Numbered from the stretch's first letter, positions 1-13,606 are shown. The stretch is 64,000 nt of DNA from Chaetoderma sp. LZ-2023a (GCA_034401795.1 CM067367.1:37230668-37294667); one strand, 5' to 3'. Notes: a model not told the origin generated them from the sequence alone. Numbers and translations: made by a program.

Positions 1-240
1 TCGATGCACTTTCAGCCATGCTCCACCGGCCTCTAGCGAAGCTCCATCCACACTTTGCTCGTGTTGGGATCGATCGGACCCTGAATCCCAATTTTCATAA
101 AACTATATATACAGGTAAAGCAGTTGAACAGTTTGAAACTAATTTAACTGGGTGGGCCTTTGGCAGCAACAGCGCTCAGTCAAATTATTTTCAAAATATT
201 CAACAGAATGTTGATCAAATAGTAAAGACATTATGACATT
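1..240. mobile_element. Family C MITE cut by the window edge
   Basis: Contains gttgggatcgatcggacc, a palindrome half from aactaatttaactggg, and aacagaatgttgatcaaatagtaaagac, as in the other copies. Confidence 0.6.
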
Positions 241-1374
241 ATATACTTAACCGACACATTAGATTATATTTCTGTATTAGGTCCGATACATTTAAAATTT
301 TTATATTTACCAAACATTCCTAAATATATATATGCTTCTTCAGGACCTAATGAAGCGCATCCATATATGCGAATAAAACATCATCAACATTCAATCAGAC
401 TATCCCTTAAACCCTTTGATTGTCTATTTGAAGACCAAGGTTATTTTTGATAATTTATTGTTTATTAAGCCAGTCATTCCAGTGGAAAATTTTCAAAGTT
501 GCCTCTCTTGGCTTGCAAATGGACATTTATCAAGTCCATTGCAGAAGCTGTTTTCGGCCAGCTTGATTGTTAAAGGGTTAAAAGGTATTAACATATTTGA
601 ATGCTAATTATTGATAAATTCAAACTCGGCAGCTTCTGCAGATTCATATTATCACTATTTAGTCAGGGTCATTTCTTGCTTGTAAAGCGCTATCTATCAG
701 AGAGGACAAGAAACAGAAGCGACCCAACCCACACACTGCCCTCCAGCTTCACTCACGATCACTTTCGCTCTATTAGTACAACACGACTAGTATTAAATAT
801 TTTATAAGATGTGGTTTTTAACCATTTGTGTCTAAATACTCAGAAAACTCATTTCAAAGAAGCCCAATAAAAAATTATCCTTAATATTTTGAGTTTTTAT
901 TGAAAACTGTTCACGCCATAGGAACGTCGCAGCAACAATTTTCAGCATAGTTGTTTTCAAAATAATCAACAGAATTATGATAGCATTAGATAATATAGAC
1001 ATGTCCTGCATCTAGGCTGAAATGAGCCAAACAAGTCAGATGAAAGATTGCAATTGATCCAGAGACTTATTTTAGCTGATTTTCCAGTAAAGCATAATCA
1101 AGCAATTAAGGTAAATGAACCCAGAAAGTCACTTGAAAGAAAATTATTTTTTTAAATAGTGACACGCCTACGCTAGCTACAAATAAACCTATGTCGCTTA
1201 GCGTCTCAAATTACTTTGACATTTTCATATAGATTTCGCATTGATTCCCTATTAGAAACCTTGAAGACACCAACTGATTTCAGCAGGTTTTTCTCCAGAG
1301 TATACATGAGCCCAGTTCTTGTAGCAACTCTGTAGCAATTAACCGGTTGACTTCAGTGTGGTAGGGTTACTCTG

Positions 1375-1615
1375 TTAACCCTTTAACACTCATATCAGCC
1401 AAAAAACGGCTTCTACAGTGGTCTTGAGAAATGTCCATTTGCAGACCAAGACAAGAGTATTTTCGAAAATTTACTTCTGGAATGACTGGCTCGATAACCG
1501 AGCCAGTCATTCCAGTGGTAAATTTTCAAAAATACTCTTCTCTTGGTCTGCAAATGGACATGTTCTCTGAGAAAATTTAAACTTTCTTGAACAAATTCAA
1601 GAGTTAAAGGGTTAA
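1375..1615. mobile_element. Foldback MITE, family A
   Basis: Ends ttaaccctttaacactc and gagttaaagggttaa; the arms diverge more on the outer left side (atcagccaaaaaacggcttc) than the centre ctcgataaccgag. Confidence 0.85.
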
Positions 1616-1620
1616 TATAT

Positions 1621-1859
1621 TAACCTGTTAATAGTTAAGCCGGCCAAAATTGGCCTCAGCAGTGGTCTTGAGGAACGTTCATTTGCAAACCAAGAAGATT
1701 ATTTTTGAAAATTTACCACCGGAATGCCTGGCTCAGTTACCGAGCCAGTTATTCTAATGGTAAATTTTCAAAAATATTACTCTATTGGCCTGCAAATGGA
1801 CATTCAATATGCAAATAGTTTGATTTTTTCTTGACCAAATTTAACCATTAAAGGGTTAA
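1621..1859. mobile_element. Foldback MITE, family A, tandem neighbour
   Basis: Starts five bases after the copy at 1375-1615 and has an asymmetric left arm (cggccaaaattggcc). The centre reads ctcagttaccgag. Confidence 0.8.
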
Positions 1860-2749
1860 AACTAGACTGAATCAATAAATAGACTGTATTACTGAATACA
1901 CTACAGCTCAGAAATAATAGAACGTGAATTCAAAACAAAATAAAATGTACTGTTGAATATTTTCAACATAGAGGTAATTGGATTGGAAGACCTTGCTGCC
2001 TATGGCAGAAATGTCTTCCAATCCGATTATGCTAAGAGTATTCAAGAGAATAATTTCTTACTAAATAATGTGTCTGTTTTGTTTCTTTGAAAACATTTAA
2101 ACTTATTTGTGTGCTGTACTGCAATGGTGTTATCACAATTCCTACTATTATTATACCCAAAATCTTCGAAGAAAAGTGTGCATTATGTCATCCCATACAC
2201 CTGTCTACGCTGAAATTGATTATAACGCAACTCCTCCGAAAACGGAATTCACCCAAAATTTGGTATATAAGTAACCCATATGATTGTGGATTGCAAAAGG
2301 ACTTGGTTTCCATTTGGCTTCTATGAGGGAGCTAAAATGTCAAAACAGTGAATGTTAGGATTTGCGATGCTCGAGCCATCAACCGTCCAATTTAGGAATT
2401 ATTGTCCTTATTCTCATCCTCCTCATGACTACTCAAATGAACATGTGAGGTAATATTCAGACACTAATGACCAAGAGACTTACCGTAATTTTGTGTCTAT
2501 ATTGCGCACTAATAGATAACACGCAGGGCAAAATTAAACATGAGCCAAAAAAGCCTTATACAGGTATATAACACGCAGTCACAGTTCAGAAAGATTGCAA
2601 AACATTTTTCCGACCAACAAAAATTGGTACCGTAAAATGCTCATTAGTAACCATGGCTTCTAATATGAAAAGGGCTGTAAATTCTTTAAATCCAAACCTC
2701 TGAGAAAGGGTGGCGACTTCTATTAGGTATATTTTAAATTTTTTTTTTT

Positions 2750-3170
2750 TTAAATGATACAAAAAATAACACAAAATTAGAACACTAAAATCTTCACAGT
2801 AGAAATTCTTACCATCTCACGCCTATGCTTAATGTATACCTTATATCCATCATCGCGGGAGTGATATTATTAATTAGGACCACCTAAGTATTGGTGTATA
2901 TTTTAATAAACACTGTTTATTTCATCAAAATTAATCCAAAGTTTGACATAAAATGGTGTCGCGAAAAAATAGAAATCATGTGGCGTAATTAGGCTATAGG
3001 ACGAGTTTAGGTTGTTACCCGAGTAGCGCGAAGAGGCTAATAGTAGCACCCGGTTAGAGACTTGCGCAATCCAGAAATAGGAGGGGAGCTTCGATTAGCT
3101 ATGAGAGTGATGGCATAAACTCGTCCTATAGTTGATTAATACGGCGATTAATACTCGGTAGAATGTAATG
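2750..3170. repeat. Family E repeat, fragment
   Basis: Matches the middle of the copy at 45634-46729 (atgcttaatgtatacc, gagtgatattattaatta, tagtagcacccgg). A segment near 2930-2990 is also found inverted at 61625-61720. Confidence 0.65.
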
Positions 3171-4280
3171 TAACCAAGTTGGCCGGGACGAAATCGCCCA
3201 ATTGAACAAAAATCTTGCCAGTAAATATACTGCCGAATACATTTACTGATTAGGTAATAGTGAATTTATTGCTCAAATTGTTTTAAAAACATTATCTTCT
3301 GTATATATTTATTATTAATTTGCAATATTGGCATTTGCGACATTGCAAAATCTTTTTTTATTTGGGAGGTCTCCTTCTAGTCCAGATAAAGTTCAGTGGA
3401 ATGCCTCCAATCACAAAAGAGTTTTAATTTGGTTGTCCAATGTAAGAAGGGATCTAACTGCATTTTATTTCATACATTGTTTTGGGTCATCTTATGTTGG
3501 TTTACGATAATACACGTACAATAACTTGTCAGTTTGAGTTCTATTTCATCATTTAAGAATGATACACGTAAGATTTACAAATATTACCTCAAATTCAATT
3601 ATTACACACAATGTAGCCCACAATATTGGTTATTGCAATACAGCAGGCTAGAAGAAAGAGTGGTTCCCTTTGATTATATCGCATTTTTGGGCTGAATTGT
3701 ACATCAGGGAGGCCATTCTGAGCATAAATTCTGAGGCCAAAAATGTGATAAGAGTTTATACTAATGCATAATATGCAACCCCCTTCTGGCCTTGAGCAAA
3801 ATGAGCAAAAAACTGCGCAATATAGACACAAAATTACGGTATTTCACTCATTACAAATCGATGATATAAATCAACTGCTCCACCCCCATCCCCAAAATGG
3901 TAGCTATCTTAGTGGGATGACATAATGCCACTAGGTGGGATAGAGGCACGAATGAACAAAAGTGGATAATGACTATGAAAAGAAACTATTTAACAGCTGT
4001 AATAAAGAATGAGGCTTCTCATGAAGTTTCGGCAAGATACTCCATGCCAAAATTATGGAAGAAAAACTCAAAATTTGCATGTAAGTACAGACAGATGGAC
4101 ACATGGTCCATGGATGGATTAGTAGACAGATTGATAGGCTGACCGGAAAAAAAAATTTGCACAGACAGACGGATGGACATACAGGCAGAAGACGGATAGA
4201 TGGATGGATGTATGGACTGAACCCACAAAAGCATGCATCTCCCTAACCCCATAGCCAACTCTCACATGAAGTTTGATCAA

Positions 4281-4520
4281 TTAACCCTTTAATGGTCAAA
4301 TTTGGTCAAGAAAATTTAACTATCTGCCTATTGAATGTCAATTTACAGACTAAGAGAATGCAATTTTTGACAATTTACCACAGGAATGACTGGCTCGATT
4401 ATCGAGCCAGTCATTCCTGTGGTAAATTTTCAAAAAATTGCATTCTTTTAGTCTGTAAATTGACATTCAATAGGCAGATAGTTAAATTTTCTTGACCAAA
4501 TTTGACCATTAAAGGGTTAA
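4281..4520. mobile_element. Foldback MITE, family A, near-perfect 240-bp palindrome
   Basis: From ttaaccctttaatggtc to gaccattaaagggttaa the two 120-bp arms differ at only about three positions. The centre is actggctcgat / atcgagccagt. It has no coding capacity and is the best preserved copy in the window. Confidence 0.9.
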
Positions 4521-5094
4521 GAGTAAAGTTATCGTACAAAACCCCAATATTTCCATACATGGATGGACACGCGCACCGCCACTGATGGATTGAAGCAAAA
4601 ACAAAATTTGTATGGGGGTGGGTGGGTGAGGTGGGTGGGTGAGTGGCTGGGGTTTGGATAATGAAATATGTCAGCATTAAGCCAGTCAGTATACGAGTGT
4701 GACATTATACCATGCATTTTCTACTAATTGCCTACTAGTGGCTCATGAAAACTGTTGCATACCTGTCTGACATCATTTGCATTCATTTAACTTGCGTTTA
4801 TCGCTACATGAAGGGACTAAAATGTTGTACTTCAACGCCTCTATAAAAGTGTATGCAAAGGAACTAATGGATACACATCTATTATATTTAGTAGAATTGT
4901 ATTTTAATGTGTACGCATATAAGCAAACACACTAATGGCATCTAACTTTATACAAAGCAATTTCTATGACGGGAGCTCAGCAATGTCAACAAACTGATAT
5001 TTTTTAATCGGTCATTAATGATCCATACGTTTAATGATCATTATAATAACATCATACACCGCATTTTGTCCCAATTACAGATGAACTGAATAGC

Positions 5095-5760
5095 TCGAAT
5101 AAGATCAATGTGTTTAAAGGACCTTTCCAATTTGACAAAATAAAGTTTCAAAATATTCAACAGACTATTAAGCGCTAAAGACCAACTATTTTGAATCATT
5201 CATGATTTCATGAATTTAACGTCATCCCGCACGACACATAGTTGATTATGACGTCATATGATAGCTGGACAAACTTGGACAGGTCCATTCCATGTCATTT
5301 TATTAACCAAATTTTAACGGGTTCGATATACAAATAGATCAGATGATGAGTACAACATCAATAATAAACCAGAAATGTGTTAGCACTATCTGGCCAGCAC
5401 AACCCCATCCACTACCAAATGTTAGGATTCATTTCTAGCTATGCCGTGCCCATTTCTAGCTAAGCTCTGCCCATCCTTTGTCTGCGTTGGGATGGATTGA
5501 ACCCTGATTTCTCAGAATCCAAATATCATGGTAACTATATAGGTAAGCTGTTGAATATTTTGCCATATGTAGCAATAAATATGTAACAAATTGTTTATTA
5601 AATAGTAAATCTATCAGACATACAATTTGTACACTTGACAGACTATTCCAGTTACAGGTACATGACGGAGTATTCTCTGTCAAATATGATTGCGGCGTCA
5701 GCCTACTTATGACATCATTGCTTATGATGTCCATTACTCGAGGACACTCAGCTGTTCTTG
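5095..5760. mobile_element. Two partial family C MITEs
   Basis: The first (to about 5295) keeps gattatgacgtcatatgatagc and ggacaggtccat at its end. The second (5395-5760) keeps gccgtgcccatttctagc and the ttgaatattttg half core. Confidence 0.62.
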
Positions 5761-6754
5761 TTGATCACATCTGAAGAGTTTGTGTCAATAATCCTTGTTA
5801 AGCCTTACTTTCTCACAAGTACTATGTAATTATCCTAAGTACGTCGCATTCAAGCGCTTTTAATATAATTCAAACCTATGGCTTACATTCTTTTCCCCTG
5901 CATTGGATTACAATTTACGAGTTTAAATTTATGCTTCATATATTTGAGTTTAATTATCCTAATTACATCCTGTTAGTCCAGATCTTTCAATGTCATTCAA
6001 GCTTTACAGCTTACGCTGTTTTTCATTGTAGGCTTAGATTTACAATCTATGTGATTCAATTTTCTACTCGAGATAGTGAGTTCCACCTACGTGTTTTGGG
6101 ACTTCTGACTACGTGGATGTTTCAGCTAAGCTAGAGTTAGCAAACCGTACAAAGAATTTCTGTTTAATATAGATTAGTTTTAGTTGAGAACAGCTGAATC
6201 AGTCTTCAAGCCACTATTAAGCAGGATTTCAATTTTTGCGATGTTACTTGTATTTTTGTACATAGTCATGAGTAGATTTAGTTTTGCTCGTTACAAATTA
6301 TATTCTGTAATATGTATTGCTACTGCACAATATGCGGGTAGGTTCTAATAAATAAATCAAATAATGAGGAAAAATTCTAATGGTTGCATTTCAGGTATTG
6401 TGGGTATAAAACATCATATACTTGAGTGACAGATCGGATTCATCCATTCTACAATTACCACTTGACTGTCTCTGAATCAGCTTAATACTAATCTGTATTC
6501 TCATCATTATATGACTAGAACTTGATTATCTCAAAGGTTAACACTTTCAAGAATACAGACTGGATCAATAGATTTCATGCATATATAAAAACTGTTGAAT
6601 ATTATGAAAACAATTTGAACAAAGCATTATAATCATAAATTCTCCCCCAAAATGTCAGCCATATGTGCCATGGTTGCACTTATGGAGACAGAGAGACTGC
6701 ACATAATGAGAAATGTCAGGACAAACAATAAATCTCCCCACTTTTGCAAAGCAA

Positions 6755-6986
6755 TTAACCCTTTAAATGCTAAATTTTGTCCAGAAAATTAAATAATTTG
6801 CTTATTGAATGACCATTTGCATGCCAAGAAGACTATATTATGAAAATTTAACACTGGAATGACCGGCAGTTAGCGAGCCAGTCATTCCAGTGTTAAATTT
6901 AAAAAGAAAAGCCTCTTGGCATGCAAATTGTCAATCCTCAAGACCAGTGCAGAGGCCGGTTTTGGCCAGCTTCAACACGACAGGGT
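6755..6986. mobile_element. Foldback MITE, family A, asymmetric
   Basis: Left arm of the gtccagaaaattaaat type and right arm of the ggccggttttggcc type, so the two arms come from different subtypes; the central dyad has lost several bases. Confidence 0.75.
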
Positions 6987-7094
6987 TGACTGGACGCATT
7001 ATCTCATTTTGCACTTCATATCACTTCAATATTAGAATTTGATGCAGACAATGCACAGCTTAATTTGTCATAGGGAGCAACCTGTTTCATCTAT

Positions 7095-7303
7095 TTAAGC
7101 CTTTAACACTCATATTAGCCAAAAACGGCTTCTGCAGTGGTCTTGAGAAATGTCCATTTGCAGAGCAAGACTATTTTTGAAAATTTACTACCGGAATGAC
7201 TGGCTCGATAACCGAGTCAGTCATTCCAGTGCAAATTGCAAATCGACATTTTCTATCAGAAAATTGAAGTTTTCTTGAACAAATTCAAGTGTTAAAGGGT
7301 TAA
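7095..7303. mobile_element. Foldback MITE, family A, shortened right arm
   Basis: Right arm lacks about 30 bp compared with the copy at 10311-10557 (the tttcaaaaatagtcttc part), so the hairpin would have a bulge. Confidence 0.78.
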
Positions 7304-7717
7304 ACATGACCAGCTGTCATGTTAGATACAGGAGTTAACACCATACCCGTTTACCATGGTGAATAACCATTACAATTTATAAATAACCCATTATTACCCT
7401 GGTGCGTACATGTGTGGTGCGTGCGTACATCACTACAATTCTCTTCATCAGTACCATCATTATCACTAATTAATGATTATTCTTATCTTCGTCATCATCA
7501 TACCCATAATCCCCTTCACACGATTTTGTTTGTGTGACTCTGTAAGATTATAATGCTGTTCCGTTTTCAGCTTTTGATGATAAGCTGACATGTATTAGTT
7601 TTAAGTCATTTACTGTGTACAAAGTAAAATGTTTATTTATGTATAGGTTGCATGTGTGCCCGAAGATGTAGCTAAAAACCTAAGGTCCAATTTGGCTTAA
7701 ATTTTAACAAAACGAAG

Positions 7718-8159
7718 TAGGCTTGCACAATTACGTGATTAAACCGAAAATCGTGATTATGTTTTAAATCGTCAATTTATATGATTAAAAATTAAATAAT
7801 CAAATAATTGTGAATAATTTCTATTGCATTAAATATTTAAAAACCTACCTTTTAATTACTCTTTAATGCGATCGGTCATGAAAATTGACATTTTGCTCAG
7901 TGCACAAGAAGACTATTTTTGAAAATGTATCACTGGAATGACTGGCTCGAGAATCGAGCCAGACATTCCAGTGATACATTTTCAAAAATAAACTCTTGGC
8001 CTGCAAATGGACTTTTCTAAACACCATTGCAGCTTTTGTCATTGATATTCTTTTGTTGCTACGTCTTGGTAATTTGTATCCAAGCTGATTAATGGAATAA
8101 TTACGATTAATTTTAAATAATCGATCATGATCACTCTCAGCAATAATCTCACAAGCCTA
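7718..8159. mobile_element. hAT-like MITE, family D, with family A core
   Basis: Ends taggcttgcacaatta and ctcacaagccta. Its middle (about 7880-8030) is the family A palindrome core (cactggaatgactggctcgag) with different outer arms. Flanking 8-mers (aaacgaag and acatgaag) match only in part. Confidence 0.75.
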
Positions 8160-8463
8160 ACATGAAGGAACTTACTGATATGAGCATTTACAGAGTTTGG
8201 CTGTGATGTGGCTAAAAGAACCTGATTCCAAATCAGATCAAATTCTGTATCTAAGCCAATCTTGGAAACTTCTAGTCTGATTTGGCTCAAATTTTGATAC
8301 AAGAAAGGTGTGACCATACACTAGCATTCCACAAATCTAATCGTGATCTGAAAAATCTGCGAAAATAAGTAAAAAAAAATAAGAGGGGGAGGAGGGACTT
8401 TCATCTCTGATTGGTTTTGTTGGAAACTGATATCGTTAGTTCCGTAAAGAGACTGGGAAACAG

Positions 8464-8702
8464 TTAACCCTTTAACCCTCATATCAGCGAAAAACGGCTT
8501 CTACAGTGTCTTGAGACATGTCAATTTGCCGACCAAGAGAAGACTATTTAAAAAAATTTACCACTAGAATGACTGGCTCGATAACCGAGCCAGTCATTTC
8601 AGTGATAAACTTTCAAAAATAGTCTTCTCTTGGTCGGCAAATTGACAGTTACTTTGAAAAAATTGAAATTTTCTTGAACAAATTCAAGGCTTAAAGGGTT
8701 AA
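8464..8702. mobile_element. Foldback MITE, family A
   Basis: Full length, with ttaaccctttaaccctc at the left and ggcttaaagggttaa at the right; both arms carry the variant gaccaagagaagactat / tcttctcttggtc. Confidence 0.85.
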
Positions 8703-8925
8703 ATACATGGACAAATATCTTGCGCTTGCAAACGTATTTGTTATTATTTATCACTATGTCATTCTTGCGCCAAGTTACGCACAACCACTTAGAGAAAGTA
8801 AATAATGCAGTGCTAGCCCAGATTTATCAGGAAAAAAACTGAATGAATGCCTCGAGCAATCACGCATATTTCAACAGTATTTAAAAGTCCATGACAGATG
8901 TCTATGAATGGTTATGCTATTGTGC

Positions 8926-8980
<55 letters not shown>
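8926..8980. repeat. (AAT)n microsatellite
   Basis: About 18 uninterrupted units, next to a degraded family A arm (9060-9180). Confidence 0.95.
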
Positions 8981-9268
8981 GACCTTTCACAGATAAAATA
9001 CTGATATCATTATTTCAAGAAAACCATACAGGAAAGGTGTTGAATACGCTGAAAACAAATTTACTGAAGCAGTTTTCCAAATTCCACTGGTAAACCTTCA
9101 ATAATAGTATTCTTTTGGTCAGCAAATGGAAATTTTATGAGAAAATTAAAATTTTTTGGACCAAATTTAACCATTTCTCGAGACAATAGTTAACAGTACA
9201 GCATACTAGGCAAAAAAGAATCAAGAATCATGTTTAGTAAAACAGTGACACTCTAAGACTGACCACCA

Positions 9269-9475
9269 TTAACCCTTACCACTCTGATGTCCATTTTCTA
9301 TTTTTTACCATGTCACTATAGCAAAGAAACTGGTGTACATTTTTCAACAATTTTGGTGGATGATGTTCGACAGCACAATCTTCCACCAAATTTGTTGAAA
9401 AATGTACATTGGTTCATCTTTCAATTTAATTTGAAAATTAAAAAATATGACATCAGTGTGGTAAGTAAGGGTTAA
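9269..9475. mobile_element. Foldback MITE, family B
   Basis: Ends ttaacccttaccactctgatg and catcagtgtggtaagtaagggttaa; the arms meet around caacaattttggtgga ... tccaccaaatttgttg. It shares only the ttaaccctt tips with family A. Confidence 0.82.
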
Positions 9476-10310
9476 TTGTTCATATTGTATTGTGTGCACA
9501 AAATTTATGCACCACCATGACTGATTTTTAAAAAAACATCAGTTTTTATGGGAAAACAGGAAAATGTTGTCTAATTAGTTTTTCAAAGTCTGCAAATGGA
9601 CATTTTCCATGAGAAAATTAAAAATTTCTTGAATAAATTTGAGGGGTAAAGGGTTAATATCCAATCATATTCACATGAACATGTAATTTGAAATACTAAG
9701 TAGACAACATTTTCCTGTTTTCACATAAAAACTGGTGGGTTTTTTTTCAAAATAATCACGCTTGACCATATTGAATTTCATGTCAATGGGCATTTAGCCA
9801 TGCGCAGTCCTAGCCATATTCCAACATGATTTGATAAATCTTGACCACATTCCACAGAGCATATATGTATCTCATAAACACCATCCTTAAAATTGTCATA
9901 TTGTCTTCTCAATTATGGATGAATTATGGATAATGCTTCTTGAATTGCGCAATTATCAAGATTATTTACACAAAAAAATTGTGAAAGATAAGGAACAATT
10001 TTTTTACATTCTGGCGACCCTACCAGTAAATTAACTGACTGATTTGCTAATAGTCTAGACTAGCTATTTATTTGTTAGCGCCATCACACTTCTCATGGAG
10101 AGCAGATGGGCCAACAATCCGGGCTGACCACAGACAGATTTCTTAACCATTTAATGGTCAAACCATCCAAAACCAAACTTTGCAGTGGCCTTGAGGAAGG
10201 TCCATTTGCAGGTCAAGAGAAGAGTATTTTTGAAAATTTACCACTGGAATGACTGGCTTGATAAACGATTTAATACGAAAAACTTTGATATTCTTGACCA
10301 AATTTAGCCA

Positions 10311-10557
10311 TTAACCCTTTAACACTCATATCAGCCAAAAATGGCTTCTACATTAGTCTTAAGAAATGTCAATTTGCAGACCAAGAGAAGACTATTTTTG
10401 AAAATGTATCACTGGAATGACTGGCTCGATAACCGAGCCAGTCATTCCAGTGGTAAATTTTCAAAAATAGTCTTCTCTTGGTCTGCAAATGGACATTTTT
10501 ATGAGAAAATTGAAATTTTCTTGAACAAATTCACGTGTAAAATGGTTAAAGGGTTAA
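10311..10557. mobile_element. Foldback MITE, family A, abutting a degraded copy
   Basis: Preceded directly by a degraded family A copy (10143-10316) and followed 100 bp later by a family B copy, forming a cluster of three foldbacks in 730 bp. Confidence 0.85.
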
Positions 10558-10659
10558 GAAAACATAAATTTCTGCTTAAGCAATGTCCATTCATATTCTT
10601 CTCTGGGTCTGTAAATGGACATTCAGCAAAACCACTTCTCCTTTTGGCTGATTTTGCCA

Positions 10660-10872
10660 TTAACCTGTAACAGTCAAAATTTTCCATTTTCAACTTAAAG
10701 TAAAAGATTAACTGGTGTTTATTTTTTTTATTAAATTTGTGGAAGATGGTGCTGTCCTATGCTGTCGTAGACAGCAACATCTTCCACCAAAATTGTTGAA
10801 AAATGTATGCCATATTCTTTGCTATTTATACAGTAAAAGATAGAATATTGACACCAGTGTGGTAAGGGCTAA
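10660..10872. mobile_element. Foldback MITE, family B
   Basis: Same core as the copy at 9269-9475, with central tgctgtcctatgctgtcgtagacagca; right end caccagtgtggtaagggct. Confidence 0.8.
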
Positions 10873-11273
10873 ATGGTTCATAGTGAATGTACTCAGCCAT
10901 CATGAATGAAGTGAATGCCAAAGTTGTGAGTGTACATATAGGTCGAAAGGAGAAAGAATCTACAAAAATTAAATAGTCAACAAGGCTAAAATCCTATATG
11001 ATCTGAGGAAAAAAATTCCGTTTGTGGTTATGAAATATTTTCATTCTGTTAAAAAGATCACCTCATTTTGATGGCAAAGATTCCATGGAGACTTTCATAT
11101 TTCCAACATTCTCCTCATGGGATATGAAATTGTTTCATCATTGCACATATGATCGTCCAGTTTTGCGTAACATAGGACCATGTATCTATTTGCAGCGTCT
11201 GCATTTTATGGGATATTTCTTCCTTAAGGTAGCTTAATTTGTTCTTAGAATGCTACAAGAACTAGAGGCCCAA

Positions 11274-11914
11274 GGTGCCTGTATCGCTCACCTGGAATTA
11301 TTGGTCACTGTCCCAACCGAGCAAAACGAGATGCCCAATTTACCTATCTAATCTAAGGTTTATCCGAGTTTTACTAAAATTGGTCCAGTGGTTAATAAGT
11401 AGTCTTTTATGATTTTCTCAGGAATTTGTAGAAAATACAAGATATCTGCCAAAAACACTAAATTTTGATTGATTCATGGTGGACATGTTTTTTTAACATT
11501 CATGGACAAACTTTAACTTTAATGGCGTCTAGGCCCTAATCATATCGCCAAAATTTTGGCCTGATCCATTCAGTCATTCTGGAGAAGTAATTTTCACGAA
11601 AAATATGTCATCCAAGATGGACGCTTAATCATTTGGCCACTCAAGTTCCCAAAAACAAACTTGGTTCAGCTGTTGTTCCAGATAATTGTTTCATGAGTTT
11701 TAAATCGATCCCCATGCGGTTTCAGAGAAAAACATTTTTAAAGACTTCTAAAATCAGCCAAAATACAAGATGGCCACCAGCCAAATTGGCCTATATAATT
11801 GAAATTGGCCCAGTGGTTTTTGTTGAGAAGCTGTTTAAAGGAAAAGTTGACAGGCAATGGATGGACGGTCATTATGGCATAAGCTCCCTTGGCCTTTGAT
11901 GCCAGGTGAGCTAA
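11274..11914 (+). mobile_element. Helentron-like or MITE repeat with terminal hairpin
   Basis: Starts gaggcccaaggtgcctgtat then cgctcacctgg, and ends agctcccttggcctttgatg ccaggtgagctaa, where ttggcc...gcca can form a hairpin. The 3' end recurs at 17476-17525 and 35630-35674. Such elements are common in molluscs; Helitron/Helentron ancestry is inference. Confidence 0.6.
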
Positions 11915-12925
11915 TAAAACATTGTGAGGCCGCTCAAGTCCAAGCTCTATGGATTTCTATTTTTGCATACAATAACGCAAATGAAAGCCATTGGGAATAT
12001 TTATCCACTGCCTTCCATTTTATCACACAGAAACTCTGTGTAAAAGTTTCTCAATCTGAAGTTAATCGAATGGTTAGTGATGTAAATACAAATTTAACAT
12101 CATTTATCAGACATTTTCTAGTCAGATGGTTGATACATTCATATATTCACTCACCTGTATTCTTTAATCTACGCTTTGCTTTGCAAATAGCGAGATAAAG
12201 CTGATATTGAAGTTCAAGTGAGCTGCATTTCACGACAACACGATTGTTGTTAAGGATGTAAGGGTGTTGTTTTGAAGGGATGTATGAGTCATGTCAGCAG
12301 CTGGCTGGAGCGAGGCTTACAATGGAGCAAATAACACAAAGCATAGCTTAGTACCCCACAACTTATTATGAGCACCACCAATATATCCCACAACTTAGTA
12401 CGAGCACCACCAATATGTCACAGCACATTTCATAACATCATTGTTGCAAAATGATGTACAGAACTAGAGGCCTAGGCATACGCATGACGCGATATTTTGA
12501 AAAAACTTTATCTTATTTTAAAATCGGACACTACATGCCGTACAACATTTGGATCGCTAAGTCGGCCCACACTCCAATTTGTGTAGTGCTAAAAAAACTA
12601 GTTCACCGCTGTGAGTATTTAATATTGCTGCGAGCATCAGGATCACTATTCAGAATGTACTCCAATGGTGATGGAAAATTAACTTGACATATACAATACA
12701 ATGACAGTAATGTATTAAGTATATTTCTAGCACATACAAAGCTGTTTCCTTTAATCAAGCAATAAATTAAGGTCTACATTCGCTTATAGGTAATGCCTAT
12801 TTTCAGATTACAATTCATAGGCCAGGATATAGTCAGACACTTGGTTTGAAAAGCAATCTATAACAAGCTATGTGTATTAACGCCTTCAATGGTCAAGCTG
12901 GACAAAAAACATCTATGATTCTGTA

Positions 12926-13145
12926 TTAACCCTTTAACACTCATATCAGCCAAAAACCGCTTCTGCAGTGATCTTGAGAAATGTCCATTTGCAGACCATG
13001 AGAAGACTATATTTGAAAATTTACCACTGGAATGACTGGCTCGATAACCGAGCCAGTCATTCCAGTGTTAAACTTTCAAAAATAGTCTTCTCTTGGTCTG
13101 CAAATTTACATTTTCTTTGAAAAGATTCAAGGCTTAAAGGGTTAA
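12926..13145. mobile_element. Foldback MITE, family A
   Basis: Full length; followed immediately by a second, degraded family A copy (13146-13335) and then a family B copy at 13398. Confidence 0.85.
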
Positions 13146-13397
13146 GAAATGTCCAGTTACCTGTCAAGACAAGAGATTGTTTGAAAGAATTTCTTCTCCA
13201 TAATCACTGGCTTGATTATCAAGCTGTTCACTAAAGTTGTAAATTTTCAAAAATATTTGTATTTTGGCCTGCAGATTGACATTTTCCATTGAAAAAGATT
13301 TCTTGACCAAATTTAATCATTAAAATGTTAAAAGAACACATGTCTCTTGCAACTAATTATTTGTGCTAAATAATGAGGTCACTTAAACCATTGCTGG

Positions 13398-13606
13398 TTA
13401 ACCATTGCCACTCTGAAATCGAAATTGTAAATTTTCAAATAAAAGTAAAAGATTAACTGGTATTTATCTTTCAACAAATTTGGTGGAAGATCGTGCGGTC
13501 GTAGACAGCAAGATCCTCCACCAAAATTGTTGAAAAATGTACACTAGTTTCTTTGCTATTGACACCGTAAAAGATAGAATATTGACATCAGTGTGCTAAG
13601 GGTTAA
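13398..13606. mobile_element. Foldback MITE, family B
   Basis: Core ggtggaagatcgtgcggtcgtagacagcaagatcctccacc; right end catcagtgtgctaagggttaa. Confidence 0.8.

Noticed and set aside
2586..2774. Missing DDX1 downstream exon on the minus strand (EHFTVPIFVGRK)
   Set aside because: Does not align with IFCRTK or any other part of the second helicase lobe and lacks splice signals in the right phase.
12451..12687. 78-codon plus-strand frame
   Set aside because: No recognisable motif, no splice or promoter context, and length within chance expectation.
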